Assembly (NCBI GenBank): GCA_025454835.1 | Contig: JALONQ010000004.1 | Location: forward strand, 175,144-224,369 | Length of the DNA: 49,226 nucleotides | Direction: 5' to 3' | Source: Bacteroidota bacterium | GTDB taxonomy: Bacteria; Bacteroidota; Ignavibacteria; UBA10030 | In this document: positions 17,350 to 28,740 of the stretch, piece by piece | How positions within the stretch are numbered: the first letter of the stretch is position 1 | Layout of the letters: the number at the start of each line of letters is the position of its first letter | Program-made: the position numbers and the translations under genes | The notes under the pieces: model-generated | Databases searched by the model: none | The model's input: only the letters and a program-made list of their open reading frames with translations | What the model was told of the DNA's origin: nothing

Positions 17350-18258
17350 ATGAACTCTTTGATCAAGCGGCTCCAGCGCCTGTTGCAACGTTCCGAACCA
17401 TCGGAATCCGAGCCCGCCGCTGCCGACGCGACGCTGAAACGCGCGTTGAATCCTGTGCAGACGTCCGATCCCGACACGCACCGCCAGTGGGCGCGGCTCC
17501 AGAGCCGATTGTCAGCCGAGCGCCCGGAAACGACGATGGCCCGACGAGTTCCGCGGCTGGCCGGCACGCTCGCTTTCGCCACGCTCGCCATCGCAGCGAC
17601 CGTGGTGTTCTTCATGTCGCGCGAACCGTTGACGGACCGCTACGTCACGGCGCGCGGGGAGCAGACGAACATCCTCCTGCCCGACAGCTCGCAGGTCTCG
17701 CTCAACCATACCAGCGCCCTGGCTGTTCGACGGTTCAGTGAAGGTGATCCGCGCCGTTTGTCGCTGTCGGGTGAAGCGCTGTTCCGCGTTCAGAAGAACG
17801 GGTCGCCCTTCATCGTTTCCAACGGGTTCGCCGAGGTCGCGGTGGTCGGGACGGAATTCAACGTTCGCTCGCGAGACGGTCTTCTCGAAGTGGCCGTTCT
17901 GCACGGTACTGTCCGCGTCGCCCGGTCGAGCGTACCTTCAGGCGCCGCCTTGACGCTCACCGCCGGACAACGGGCGAGCGTGCGACGCGACGCCGATCCG
18001 GTCCGCATGGACGACATCCCTTCGCCTGAATTCCCCGGATGGCTGCACGGCAAGCTTTTCCTGACCCGCTCATCACTCGAAGATGCCTGCCGCGAGATCG
18101 AAGCACGGTTCGACGTGACCGTCCGTACCATCGCTCCTTCATCGACCACGATCACCGGCGTCCTCGAGGCCGCATCCGCCGACGACGCGCTTCGTTCACT
18201 CAGCTTGTTGACCGGCAAGGAACTGCGCAAGGATCATGGGACGTACGTTTTCGAATAG
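17350..18258 (+). CDS. FecR-family anti-sigma/sigma regulator
   Basis: 302 residues. An N-terminal cytoplasmic part of about 70 residues is followed by one membrane segment (LAGTLAFATLAIAATVVFFM). The periplasmic FecR domain contains RGEQTNILLPDSSQVSLNHTS and GEALFRVQKNGSPFIVSNGFAEVAVVGTEFNVRS. A C-terminal DUF4974-like segment (FLTRSSLEDACREIEARFDV) completes it. It should transmit a signal from the adjacent receptor to the divergent FecI-like sigma factor. The 3' end overlaps the receptor gene by 23 bp, so the two are translated together. Confidence 0.9.
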   Translation: MNSLIKRLQRLLQRSEPSESEPAAADATLKRALNPVQTSDPDTHRQWARLQSRLSAERPETTMARRVPRLAGTLAFATLAIAATVVFFMSREPLTDRYVTARGEQTNILLPDSSQVSLNHTSALAVRRFSEGDPRRLSLSGEALFRVQKNGSPFIVSNGFAEVAVVGTEFNVRSRDGLLEVAVLHGTVRVARSSVPSGAALTLTAGQRASVRRDADPVRMDDIPSPEFPGWLHGKLFLTRSSLEDACREIEARFDVTVRTIAPSSTTITGVLEAASADDALRSLSLLTGKELRKDHGTYVFE

Positions 18259-20710
18259 CCTTCTCCTTCTGCTCCTCCTCTCGGGAATGCTGTGGCCGCA
18301 GGAGACGACGGTTCGGCGCAGCTTCACGTTCCGGAGCGAAGCTCTCCGAACGGCGATCGATTCGCTGATGCGCTGGTATGGCGTTCCGATCGTGTTCCTC
18401 GAGCGCGACGTTGCCGGCCGATGGGTCGTCGCGGGATGCACCGACTGCGCGTTCGACCGCGCCCTGGCCTCGGTGCTGTCCGATCAGGGTCTGCGCGCGA
18501 CACGGATCGGCGGTCAGATCGTCATTCGAGCCGGAGAGGAGGCCCCCGCCGGCGCCACGCTCGCCGGAACGATCGTCGATTCGCTCTCGGGCGATCCGCT
18601 CCAGGGTGCCGTCGTGATCCTGCGGACCGACGAGAACGATGCACCGCAGCGCTGGGCGACCACCGGCGCTTCAGGCTTCTTCTCACTTCGCGACGTGCCC
18701 GAGGGGACGCACCGGCTTCAGGTCCGCAGGGTCGGATACGAGCCGTTCCGCGCCGCCGTCACGATCGACGACCGTTCGGAGATGGTGCAAGAGTTCCGGC
18801 TTCTGGCGCGCGAGCTGATGCAACCGCACGTCACCGTGGAGGGACGACGATCGGCCTTTGGCGCTGCCGACGGCATCTCACGCGGCGTGTTCATTCGTTC
18901 CGCGCCATCGGACCAGCACCAGTATTTCCTCGAGGGGGCGCGTATCTATCATCCGGTCCACTTCGGCGGATTGGCGAGCGCCTTCAACGGCGACGCGTTG
19001 CGCGACGTGCAATCGGTGGCCGGGGGCGTTCCGCCGTACTATGGCGGCCGGATCGGCGGGGTCATGGACCTTTCTCTGCGGACGGGCTCGCGCGACGCCG
19101 TGAAGGGTTCCGTGGAGATCGGGTCGCTCGGATCGGGGCTCGTGGTCGACGGTCCGTTGACGGGATCGACCACCTTCGTGCTGTCGGGCCGGCAGCGATA
19201 CCCCGACCTCCTGTCGCGCTTCTCGTACCCGAACGAGGTCCCGTCGGACCTTCACGCCCTCGAAGGGCTCTTCAAGGTCGAACGGATGATGGGAGATCAC
19301 CAGCGGCTCTCCGTTTCCGGCTACGTGTCTCGCGATGCCATGGACCGGGCGGTCGACGGAGGCCCGGCGCGGCGGCTCGAGAATGCGCTTCGCTGGAAGA
19401 ACGCAGCGGCCTCCGTCCGATGGCACGGTGTGGCCGATCGGGCACTGCTGTTCTCGGCGAACATGTCGTTCTCGGCGTACGATCTATCCGCCAACCATCG
19501 GTCGTTCGGCGGGGGCGGTGCCTCGGCCTTCCATGCCTCGGCGGCATCGGTTCAGGACCTTTCGCTCAGGGCTCATGCTGAGTATTTCTACGACCGGTAC
19601 CACACGATGCTCGGAGGGGTCGACGTCGTGCGGCACGGGTTGGCGGGAACGATCGACCCGTTCACGAGCCAGCTGGTCGCGGCATCGCTTGACGGGCCCG
19701 CGCCGTGGGAGCTGTCGGTGTATCTGCAGGACCAATGGCGATTGACGCCGTCGATCCAGGCGGAAGTAGGCGCTCGCGCCACGTCATTCGTCGCGGGCGA
19801 TGGTGCCTCGTCGTCCGTCGACCCCCGGTTCTCGCTGATGCTGACGCTCGACGACGATCGACGGATCACCGGTTCCATTTCCGCCGTGACGCAGTACCTG
19901 CACCCTTACCGCCACAGCGGGCTCTTTCTCTTCTATCCCTCCATCTTCTTCTACCCTACGGACCGCCGGATCCCGCCGCAGACCTCTCTGCATGGCGCCC
20001 TCGGGTATGAGCAGACTTCTCGGGACGATCGCTATCGACTGGCGCTCGAGACCTACGGCCGCGTCACGCGCGATCTGCACGAGTTCGCGGCCGACTCCAC
20101 CCGAACTTCGGCCGCCACGCTCGCTGACGCGCTGCTCCTCGGCGAAGGGACCTCCGTGGGGATGGAGGTCACGGTCGACAAGCGCACAGGAGACCTGACC
20201 GGCACGTTGCGCTACGGGTTCTCATGGACGACCAACCGGTTCGCAGCGCTCAACGGCGGGCGGCCGTTCCAGCCGAGATTCGATCGTCGGCATGAGGTCT
20301 ACGCGGCCGTCACGTATGCGCTGACCCCGTCGTGGACGCTCGGAGCGCTGGCGCTCGTGTCGTCGAATCATGTCCCTCTCGTCGGAGCGGTAACGAGTGA
20401 GGCGCGCACGGCGGGAACGGAAGGGGCGATCCTCACCGGGGCCGACGCTCGTTATGCCGAGCCGTTCGACCTGAACGGCGGGAGGTTGCCCGGCTTTCAG
20501 CGCATCGAGTTGCGGGCCTCATATGCGTTCGCGCTCTTGGATCGAACCGTCGAAGCGAGCCTCCGAATGCTGAACGGATACGGGCTCGTCGATCCGTTCC
20601 GATGGCGGCTCCTTGCCTCCTCCGACCCCCGCGCGCAGTGGGCGATCACGTATGAGCCGCCACCGTTGCTCCCGTTGTATCCGTCGTTGCATGTTCGCGT
20701 GAGATTCTGA
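18236..20710 (+). CDS. STN-domain TonB-dependent outer-membrane receptor
   Basis: 824 residues. Signal peptide (NSLLLLLLLSGMLW), then an STN secretin/TonB short N-terminal domain (RTAIDSLMRWYGVPIVFLER through GLRATRIGGQIVIRAG). A carboxypeptidase-regulatory-like beta domain follows (GTIVDSLSGDPLQGAVVI to RLQVRRVGYEPFRAAVTI). A plug-like segment (YFLEGARIYHPVHFGGLASA, then VPPYYGGRIGGVMDLSLRTG) precedes a long beta-barrel ending in ...HVRVRF with a terminal Phe, typical for outer-membrane insertion. The STN domain is the signalling module that contacts FecR. No substrate is evident; nothing nearby points to iron specifically. The stop overlaps a possible ATG for the next frame. Confidence 0.88.
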   Translation: MGRTFSNSLLLLLLLSGMLWPQETTVRRSFTFRSEALRTAIDSLMRWYGVPIVFLERDVAGRWVVAGCTDCAFDRALASVLSDQGLRATRIGGQIVIRAGEEAPAGATLAGTIVDSLSGDPLQGAVVILRTDENDAPQRWATTGASGFFSLRDVPEGTHRLQVRRVGYEPFRAAVTIDDRSEMVQEFRLLARELMQPHVTVEGRRSAFGAADGISRGVFIRSAPSDQHQYFLEGARIYHPVHFGGLASAFNGDALRDVQSVAGGVPPYYGGRIGGVMDLSLRTGSRDAVKGSVEIGSLGSGLVVDGPLTGSTTFVLSGRQRYPDLLSRFSYPNEVPSDLHALEGLFKVERMMGDHQRLSVSGYVSRDAMDRAVDGGPARRLENALRWKNAAASVRWHGVADRALLFSANMSFSAYDLSANHRSFGGGGASAFHASAASVQDLSLRAHAEYFYDRYHTMLGGVDVVRHGLAGTIDPFTSQLVAASLDGPAPWELSVYLQDQWRLTPSIQAEVGARATSFVAGDGASSSVDPRFSLMLTLDDDRRITGSISAVTQYLHPYRHSGLFLFYPSIFFYPTDRRIPPQTSLHGALGYEQTSRDDRYRLALETYGRVTRDLHEFAADSTRTSAATLADALLLGEGTSVGMEVTVDKRTGDLTGTLRYGFSWTTNRFAALNGGRPFQPRFDRRHEVYAAVTYALTPSWTLGALALVSSNHVPLVGAVTSEARTAGTEGAILTGADARYAEPFDLNGGRLPGFQRIELRASYAFALLDRTVEASLRMLNGYGLVDPFRWRLLASSDPRAQWAITYEPPPLLPLYPSLHVRVRF

Positions 20711-20760
20711 TGCGGGTTCGATGCTCGAACAACGATCGCCACGCCGAATGGAGTGCGAGC

Positions 20761-21285
20761 ATGATCAAGCCGCTTGTCGTCCTCTTGCTGGGTATGGTGA
20801 TGTCCACGTCGGCCCATCCGGACTCTACGGAGAGTCCGACATCGTTCCGGTTCTCTCCGGGGATCCGCGTCGTCGCCGTCGAATCCTCAACGTACCTGTT
20901 CTTGTATGGAGCCAACGGGGCCACGGTCGACGTCGACCTGTTCGGCCTGCCCTTCGCGACCGTTCATTCGGTCGGCGTGCGGGCGAACTACCAGGAGTAC
21001 CGCCGGGGCTTCTTTCTCGACCATCACAGGACGCAGCCACCGCACGCCTATCTCACGTCGACCTTTCTGCGGGCCAGCTACGGGAAGGCGAACACGACGA
21101 CCGAGGTCCTGCTGGGCATGAGCTCTGGCGATCCGAGAGAGTTGATCGCCAAGAATCAGTTGGCGTTTGGCATCGAGCTGCGATCTGTCGTCCTGCGTCC
21201 CGTCGGCTCGGTGTTCTTCCGCATTCTCGGCGGGCCGAACGGCGCCGCGATGCAATTCGGTTTGGCCGTGGGCTATTTCGGCTGA
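20761..21285 (+). CDS. Secreted, probably outer-membrane beta-barrel protein of unknown function
   Basis: 174 residues from the ATG at 20761, which follows GGAG at 8 nt and starts a signal peptide (MIKPLVVLLLGMVMSTSA). An in-frame ATG at 20710 overlaps the receptor stop and could be the start, but it lacks a signal peptide. The mature part alternates polar and hydrophobic residues with aromatic positions (RFSPGIRVVAVESSTYLFLYG, FGIELRSVVLRPVGSVFFRI) and ends LAVGYFG, like a small barrel. No family recognised. It sits in the FecR-receptor operon, so it may act with the receptor. Confidence 0.7.
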   Translation: MIKPLVVLLLGMVMSTSAHPDSTESPTSFRFSPGIRVVAVESSTYLFLYGANGATVDVDLFGLPFATVHSVGVRANYQEYRRGFFLDHHRTQPPHAYLTSTFLRASYGKANTTTEVLLGMSSGDPRELIAKNQLAFGIELRSVVLRPVGSVFFRILGGPNGAAMQFGLAVGYFG

Positions 21286-21355
21286 ACGAACGCATGTGCG
21301 ATCGCACGACCTCATGACGATCGCACACACATTCTATTCAGCGAGGTCATCGAAC

Positions 21356-22180
21356 ATGAACGCGCCTGGCAGATCGGTCCTCCTTCAACCGCTGCGCACA
21401 ACTGTGTTGAGCGGCATCGCCGGACTCTCGATGATCGTCGGACCGGCCTGTTCCGATCTTTCCAGCGGCCCACCCGCACGGACCTACCCGGTCATTGCCG
21501 ACCCGACGCCGATCTCGATGCATGATTCAGCGTTGCAGCGATACGTGGAGGACGCCTATCGTTTGGCCGCCCGCCATATGGAATCAACGCAGATGGCCGA
21601 CGTGAGTATCCCGGAAGAGCTCTATCGATCGCTTCTCAACGGGCTCACGCATCTCCATCGAGCGGTCAACCTGCCGGCGCGCGATTCCATCGTGGAGCGC
21701 TACGCCATCCATACTTCTGCAAGTCCGATGCTCCACGAAGTCATCCTCTACGGACTGGATACGTCCTGCACGTGGACGTCTCGGCTGATCGCCAGGGCCC
21801 TTCCGACCGGGCAACCGACGGTGGACTCCTTGTTCGCCGCGTACGACCTGACGATCAAGCAGGTCTTCGGCATCGGTCCCAGCCGTTTCGTTCTGCTCCG
21901 CTCTTCTTCGCCGCTTCACGTCTCGGCGCTGTCTCGCCGGTTCAGCGGTATCCCGTGTCTTGTGGGGGCCGAGCCCCACGGTGTCAGCGGGGACGGCAAC
22001 GACATCAGCGCCGAGGCAGAGACCGACGCATGGAAGATCACATTCTCCCTCGGCTGGGGTGACTGTCCGTCCGGATGCATCTACCGGCATTTCTGGAGGT
22101 TCCGCGTCCGCTCCGATGGTCGCGTGGAATTCCTCGAGAGCGGCGGATCGCCGATCCCTGTCGAGGGACCTCTTGGTTGA
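21356..22180 (+). CDS. Putative lipoprotein of unknown function in the FecR/receptor operon
   Basis: 274 residues from the ATG at 21356, preceded by GAGG. The N-terminal hydrophobic stretch ends SMIVGPACSDLSSG, a plausible lipobox with Cys about 32 residues in. The C-terminal half contains paired cysteines (IPCLVGAE, GDCPSGCIYRHFWRFRV), suggesting disulfides in the periplasm, and a glycine-aspartate-rich turn (GVSGDGNDISAEAETDAWK). I cannot assign a domain. Two earlier in-frame ATGs exist but would remove the signal. Confidence 0.7.
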   Translation: MNAPGRSVLLQPLRTTVLSGIAGLSMIVGPACSDLSSGPPARTYPVIADPTPISMHDSALQRYVEDAYRLAARHMESTQMADVSIPEELYRSLLNGLTHLHRAVNLPARDSIVERYAIHTSASPMLHEVILYGLDTSCTWTSRLIARALPTGQPTVDSLFAAYDLTIKQVFGIGPSRFVLLRSSSPLHVSALSRRFSGIPCLVGAEPHGVSGDGNDISAEAETDAWKITFSLGWGDCPSGCIYRHFWRFRVRSDGRVEFLESGGSPIPVEGPLG

Positions 22181-22211
22181 GCATCGACAAACGCATCACA
22201 CAGGGACTCCC

Positions 22212-24044
22212 ATGAGAACAACTCGCCTATTGATCGCCCTGTTGGCCGCGGCGTTCGTCGCGCCGCCAAACGCGGTCGCCCAATACAACTCTGAACGTGT
22301 CATGGAGAAGTCGTTCGAGCAATCCGACTTCTTCTTCATGCCGTACCGGTTCATCCCGTATGGGATCGGAGCCTTCCGCAACACGGTCTCCGGCATGCTC
22401 GACGATCCGTTTCTCGCGCTGGATGTCAATCCGGCCCGCACGTATCGCGACAGTTCCGGCTCGGGATATTTCATGGCCGACTTTCGGAACGCGCGGACGA
22501 TGACGGACCTGCAGGACCCGTACTATCCATATCCCATGCTTCGGACGGCGGCGATGACGTCGGATTACATCCTTCCGTTCCCTCGATACTACGTGCAAAC
22601 ACGGCGCGAGCTGGAGCCGGCGGTATCGCTCGGGTATCTGATGCGGCCGCTACCGGAGACCTGGAGCGCGCTCTCGCTCGGCGCGACGTATCAACTCATC
22701 ACGCAGGATGAGGACTACTACGCCATCCCGCAGGATGTCTACCGGTCGGTGATGGGGGCCGATTACAACGGAGTGCGGGCCGCGGGAACGGAGAACATCC
22801 CGATCGTCGACATGTACCGGGGAGCGAACGAGATGCATCAAGAGGGTCATTACGTATCGGCGTTCGCCGGACTGGAGCTGACGGATCGGCTGGAGGTGGG
22901 GGCGAAGATCGGCCGGGTGGTGTTCGAGCGCGAAGGTTCCTACGGGTCGAACAATCTTTGGGACAATGGCTCTGCGACATATGTCTCGTACTGGCAAAAT
23001 TGGGAAGAGCGGGAACAGTCGTACGGACACTGGGAAGGCTCCCTCGGCCTCCGGTACGCGCTCACCGGCACGACGTCGCTGGGCCTGACGGCCTCGCGGC
23101 TCGAAGGATCCGTCGACCAGACGCTTCCGCGGAATGATTCCTCCTTCTATTCCTACGGCCCCGTCGACGATCCCTCGGGAAGCTGGGGGATCAATCATTC
23201 TTCCGGCATCCAGGATATGTCGTGGAAGCATGACGGCAACACGACCGTTCTGGGAGTAGATCTCTCGGCGTCGTTGACCCCGGCGCGGCGGGTCGAGCTG
23301 CAGTATGCCTTCACTCGGCAGGACGTTGACATCACCTTGCGAGGAGACATCCGCGACGCATCGATCGGACGGTCGCGATGGTCATGGGATACGACCGTCT
23401 ACCGCTACCAATCTTCGTACGGCCTCACGGACATCCGCAGCGGAGGCGGCACCGTGACCGCCTCGTCGCACCGCCTTTCAGCGTCCTACCATTGGAAGCT
23501 GGGAGAGTCGGTCACGTTGAGTCTGGGCGGGCAGATCGAAGTGCTGGACCGGGAGACGAACACGAGTGAATCCGTGACGGCGGTGCGATGGTCGCGCTAT
23601 CAGTCGACGGGATCCTACGCATACGCCTACTTCGATTCGACGGCCGAGGTGAAGGACCTGCGCTGGAACTTCACGACGAGCATGCGACGTCTCACCATTC
23701 CCTTCTTTCTGACGTACAAGGCCTCGGAGGCGGTCGAACTGCTCCTCGGTCTCAACCGGACGGCATCGACATGGGAGGCGGAAGAAGTGACCCTGGCAGT
23801 GTTCGAGCGTCGCTTGACCGTCGACCAGAACGGCACGACGACCCGGACGATGTTCGGCGAACGCTACACACAGCCTCGCGAGCGCAGCAGCGAAGTGCGG
23901 ACATCGCTCATGGCCGGACTTGTCGTATCTCCCACGCCTTCGCTGAGCATCCGGTTCATCGGCGTACCAAACTGCGTCGACACCTACCACGGCACCGAGC
24001 TCTCCGACATCCAGCTGTGGCTTTCGTTGACGGTCCGACCCTGA
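22212..24044 (+). CDS. Large outer-membrane beta-barrel protein of unknown function
   Basis: 610 residues. Signal peptide MRTTRLLIALLAAAFVAPPNAVAQ. The mature protein has many alternating beta strands (for example VALSVD-type strands are absent, but SLGATYQLI, RVELQYAFTR and SHRLSASYHWKLGESVTLSLGG are clear) and ends IQLWLSLTVRP. An N-terminal block MLDDPFLALDVNPARTYRDS resembles the conserved NPA region of long-chain barrel proteins in Bacteroidota. No substrate is evident. The extended upstream frame overlaps the preceding gene and is a shadow. Last intact gene of the FecR-linked operon. Confidence 0.75.
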   Translation: MRTTRLLIALLAAAFVAPPNAVAQYNSERVMEKSFEQSDFFFMPYRFIPYGIGAFRNTVSGMLDDPFLALDVNPARTYRDSSGSGYFMADFRNARTMTDLQDPYYPYPMLRTAAMTSDYILPFPRYYVQTRRELEPAVSLGYLMRPLPETWSALSLGATYQLITQDEDYYAIPQDVYRSVMGADYNGVRAAGTENIPIVDMYRGANEMHQEGHYVSAFAGLELTDRLEVGAKIGRVVFEREGSYGSNNLWDNGSATYVSYWQNWEEREQSYGHWEGSLGLRYALTGTTSLGLTASRLEGSVDQTLPRNDSSFYSYGPVDDPSGSWGINHSSGIQDMSWKHDGNTTVLGVDLSASLTPARRVELQYAFTRQDVDITLRGDIRDASIGRSRWSWDTTVYRYQSSYGLTDIRSGGGTVTASSHRLSASYHWKLGESVTLSLGGQIEVLDRETNTSESVTAVRWSRYQSTGSYAYAYFDSTAEVKDLRWNFTTSMRRLTIPFFLTYKASEAVELLLGLNRTASTWEAEEVTLAVFERRLTVDQNGTTTRTMFGERYTQPRERSSEVRTSLMAGLVVSPTPSLSIRFIGVPNCVDTYHGTELSDIQLWLSLTVRP

Positions 24045-24066
24045 ATCGATCGGGAGAACGCCGGTC

Positions 24067-24410
24067 ATGACATCGGCCAACGTTGCCGCCTTTCTGCTTC
24101 CAGTTCCGCTCCTGTCGCTGGATTGTCAGCAGCCTGGCGAGCCGCTGGCGGAACGGTCGGGTCCGGTCGTTCAGTTCTCGTTCGAGTCGGACGCCGATAC
24201 GACGGGGTGGTCGGGATACGGCGGGTACCGGTTCGCCCCGGACGTCCCCTTGGGAGGGGGACGGCGATCGTTCGAAGTGTCGGGCGGATGCATCGTACGG
24301 CGCGCGATGCGGTGCGTCGTCCTCCCGCGCCACGGCCCGACGTGAGCCGCGGCGGGTTCGTCTACAGCGCGGTGCGCGTCGATCTCATCGAAGTGCGATC
24401 GGACGAGTGA
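24067..24410 (+). pseudogene. Decayed lipoprotein gene with a galactose-binding-like fold
   Basis: ATG 24067 follows GGGAG and opens with a lipoprotein-like leader (LLPVPLLSLDC), then a beta-sandwich-like segment with FESDADTTGWSGYGG and RRSFEVSGGC. That frame drifts into unrelated sequence at about 24300. A different plus-strand frame picks up just before 24350 with GGFVYSAVRVDLIEVRSDE and a stop at 24410, which looks like the natural C-terminus of the same type of protein. A frame-disrupting internal deletion is the simplest reading; two separate short genes are less likely. Confidence 0.5.
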
Positions 24411-24453
24411 GACCCGTTGAGGAGAACGCATGAATGGAGGGCGATGGAAAACA

Positions 24454-24483
24454 CAAAGCGGAGACCTTTGGGGCTCCGCTTTG
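24454..24483. terminator. Bidirectional terminator downstream of the tyrosine phenol-lyase operon
   Basis: CAAAGCGGAG (24454-24463) pairs with CTCCGCTTTG (24474-24483), a perfect 10-bp stem with a 10-nt loop. On the minus strand it is followed by TGTTTTCC, so it suits the end of the operon whose last stop is at 24518. Confidence 0.8.
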
Positions 24484-24517
24484 CGTTCTACCGAGCTGAG
24501 ACGTATGGGTTCGGAGG

Positions 24518-27065
<2,548 letters not shown>

Positions 27066-27189
27066 TCAAGAGCAAGTTTTCGCCCCTTCGTGCATCTTAC
27101 AGATATGGAGCCACGGCCATGGGGCATTGAAGGGATAGTAAAACCCCCGCATTCCGCCTCCGGGTCACTGATGACTGCTCACGGACCCC

Positions 27190-27300
27190 TCGACCGCTCG
27201 ACGGTTCGACAGGCTCACCGTCGTCCTGAGCGCTCCGCCCTGAGCAACGCGAAGGGAAGTCGAAGGGCGATTCGGCCTTCGCCAAGCTCAGGCCTCACTC
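27190..27300. repeat. CCTTCGAC/GCTCAGG-type intergenic repeat
   Basis: Contains GGTTCGACAGGCTCACC, CGTCGTCCTGAGC, GCCCTGAGCAACGCGAAGG, AAGTCGAAGGGCG and CCTTCGCCAAGCTCAGGC in succession. This wording matches a repeat type I have seen in many environmental bacterial genomes (CCCTTCGAC...GCTCAGGGTGAC). A compact copy is at 39800-39862. Confidence 0.7.
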
Positions 27301-27315
27301 GCGGCTCGGGGCATG

Positions 27316-27358
27316 CCACTGACCACTGATTACTGACAACTGATCTCTGATCTCCGTC
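27316..27358. repeat. CACTGA/TCTGAT word array upstream of the sigma factor
   Basis: Variants CCACTGAC, CACTGATTA, CTGACAA and CTGATCTC run in tandem just before the sigma factor start. Nearly the same wording occurs upstream of ccoG at 36566-36606. Confidence 0.7.
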
Positions 27359-27374
27359 CTCTCCTGTCCCTCCC

Positions 27375-27935
27375 ATGGCTCTCCCCCGGCCCTCCGCAGA
27401 ACTCGCTTCCGCCATCCGTGCCGGTTCGCCGCGGTCGAACGACGACGTGTATCGACTTTACGCCCACAGCGTGCGCCGGTACTGCGTGGGCTTGCTGGGA
27501 GAGCGTGACGATGCGGACGATTGCGTGCAGAATACATTCCTGAAGGTCTGCAGTGAGATGCGGGGGCTGGACAGCCTCGATGCGCTCCCGTCGTGGATCA
27601 TGACCGTCGCACGGAACGAGGTGTACGCCGTCTTCCGGAAGCGGCGCCACCATGTGCCCCTCGACGATGCGAGCGAACACGTGTGGGACCTGGAGACGCC
27701 TCAGCTGCGGGCCGAACGACAGGAGTTGCTCGACGCCGTCGCCGATAGTCTCGAACATCTGCTCCCGGCGTATCGCGAGGTGCTGATCCTGCGGGAAATG
27801 GAACAGTACTCGTACTCTGAGATCGCCGCCATCACCGATTCGACGGTCAGCGCCGTCGAGTCACGATTGTTCAAAGCCCGCAAGGCGCTTGCCCGCCGGC
27901 TGGCCCCGCTGCTGCACGAAAGGAGTTCGTCATGA
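27375..27935 (+). CDS. ECF RNA polymerase sigma factor
   Basis: 186 residues. Region 2 is visible at DDVYRLYAHSVRRYCVGLLGERDDADDCVQNTFLKV with WIMTVARNEVY, and region 4 at LPAYREVLILREMEQYSYSEIAAITDSTVSAVESRLFKARKAL. The gene overlaps the following zinc-finger anti-sigma gene by ATGA, so the pair are co-translated. Regulated promoters cannot be read here; autoregulation of this three-gene unit is typical of the family. Confidence 0.9.
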   Translation: MALPRPSAELASAIRAGSPRSNDDVYRLYAHSVRRYCVGLLGERDDADDCVQNTFLKVCSEMRGLDSLDALPSWIMTVARNEVYAVFRKRRHHVPLDDASEHVWDLETPQLRAERQELLDAVADSLEHLLPAYREVLILREMEQYSYSEIAAITDSTVSAVESRLFKARKALARRLAPLLHERSSS

Positions 27936-28336
27936 ACTGCACCGACGCTCAACCGCTCATCAGCCGTCTGTTGGACGGAGAATTGCCGGACGCCGACGCC
28001 GCCGCGGTCTTCGCGCATCTGTCCGGATGCACCGATTGCCGTCGGTTCATGAGCGATACCGTTCGCATACAAGCCGCCGTCAGAAGCCTCGCCGCGGCGC
28101 CGCTGCACCATGCTGGGGTCCAGCGCCCGGTCCCTGCACGCCTGCGACCGCCCACATGGGTCTCGTATGTCGCCGTAGCTTCTGCCGCCATTGCTCTGAT
28201 CGTCATCGGGGCTCTCGGGACACTGGCCGTCACCCGGTTCGAGCGGCCGGCCGATCAAGAGACCACGACCCGCGTTGTGTGGGTCTTGCCAGAACGTGAG
28301 ATCACGTCTTCATCCATTCAAGTCCACTGGAGGTAG
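27932..28336 (+). CDS. Zinc-finger anti-sigma factor, membrane anchored
   Basis: 134 residues. The N-terminal putative zinc-finger (zf-HC2) has the H-x3-C-x2-C pattern in FAHLSGCTDCRRF after an early Cys in MNCTDAQPLI. A single membrane helix (VSYVAVASAAIALIVIGALGTLAV) leaves about 30 residues outside. It should hold the upstream sigma factor inactive until a membrane or redox signal releases it. Overlaps the sigma gene by 4 bp. Confidence 0.87.
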   Translation: MNCTDAQPLISRLLDGELPDADAAAVFAHLSGCTDCRRFMSDTVRIQAAVRSLAAAPLHHAGVQRPVPARLRPPTWVSYVAVASAAIALIVIGALGTLAVTRFERPADQETTTRVVWVLPEREITSSSIQVHWR

Positions 28337-28338
28337 CC

Positions 28339-28710
28339 ATGCTACGTCGCTTGCCCATCTTGCTCGCCGCCGTCTCCGTCGTCCTGTCGGCCGATACCAT
28401 TCAGGACAAGAGCTCAGCCCAGGATCCCCCGGTCGTCGTCAAGCGGGTCGACCCGGTCTATCCCAAACCGATCCCGAAAGACTCCGCCGAAGGGACCGTG
28501 TTCGTGCAACTCAAGGTCGACAAGAAGGGGGACGTCTTCGAGGCCACCATCCTGAAGTCTCAGGCGGGAGAGGCGCTTCAGAAGGCGGCGTTGGAGGCGG
28601 CCAGGCAATGGAAGTTCGGCCCGTCGGACAAGGAGATGACGCGTGCCCTCGTCCTGCCGTTCAAGTTCAAGCTGAGCGATGAGAAGAAAGAAGTGCAGGA
28701 GAAGAAGTAG
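28339..28710 (+). CDS. TonB C-terminal-domain periplasmic protein
   Basis: 123 residues. An N-terminal signal sequence or anchor (LPILLAAVSVVLSA) is followed by the TonB_C fold (PPVVVKRVDPVYPKPIPKDSAEGTVFVQLKVDKKGDVFEATILKS and AALEAARQWKFGP). The long proline-rich linker and strong membrane anchor of true TonB are missing, so it is probably a TonB-like periplasmic domain protein rather than the energy transducer. It starts 2 bp after the anti-sigma stop and is presumably part of the sigma regulon. Confidence 0.85.
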   Translation: MLRRLPILLAAVSVVLSADTIQDKSSAQDPPVVVKRVDPVYPKPIPKDSAEGTVFVQLKVDKKGDVFEATILKSQAGEALQKAALEAARQWKFGPSDKEMTRALVLPFKFKLSDEKKEVQEKK

Positions 28711-28740
28711 ACGCGGGACACAGCCGGAGGCCCATGACCG

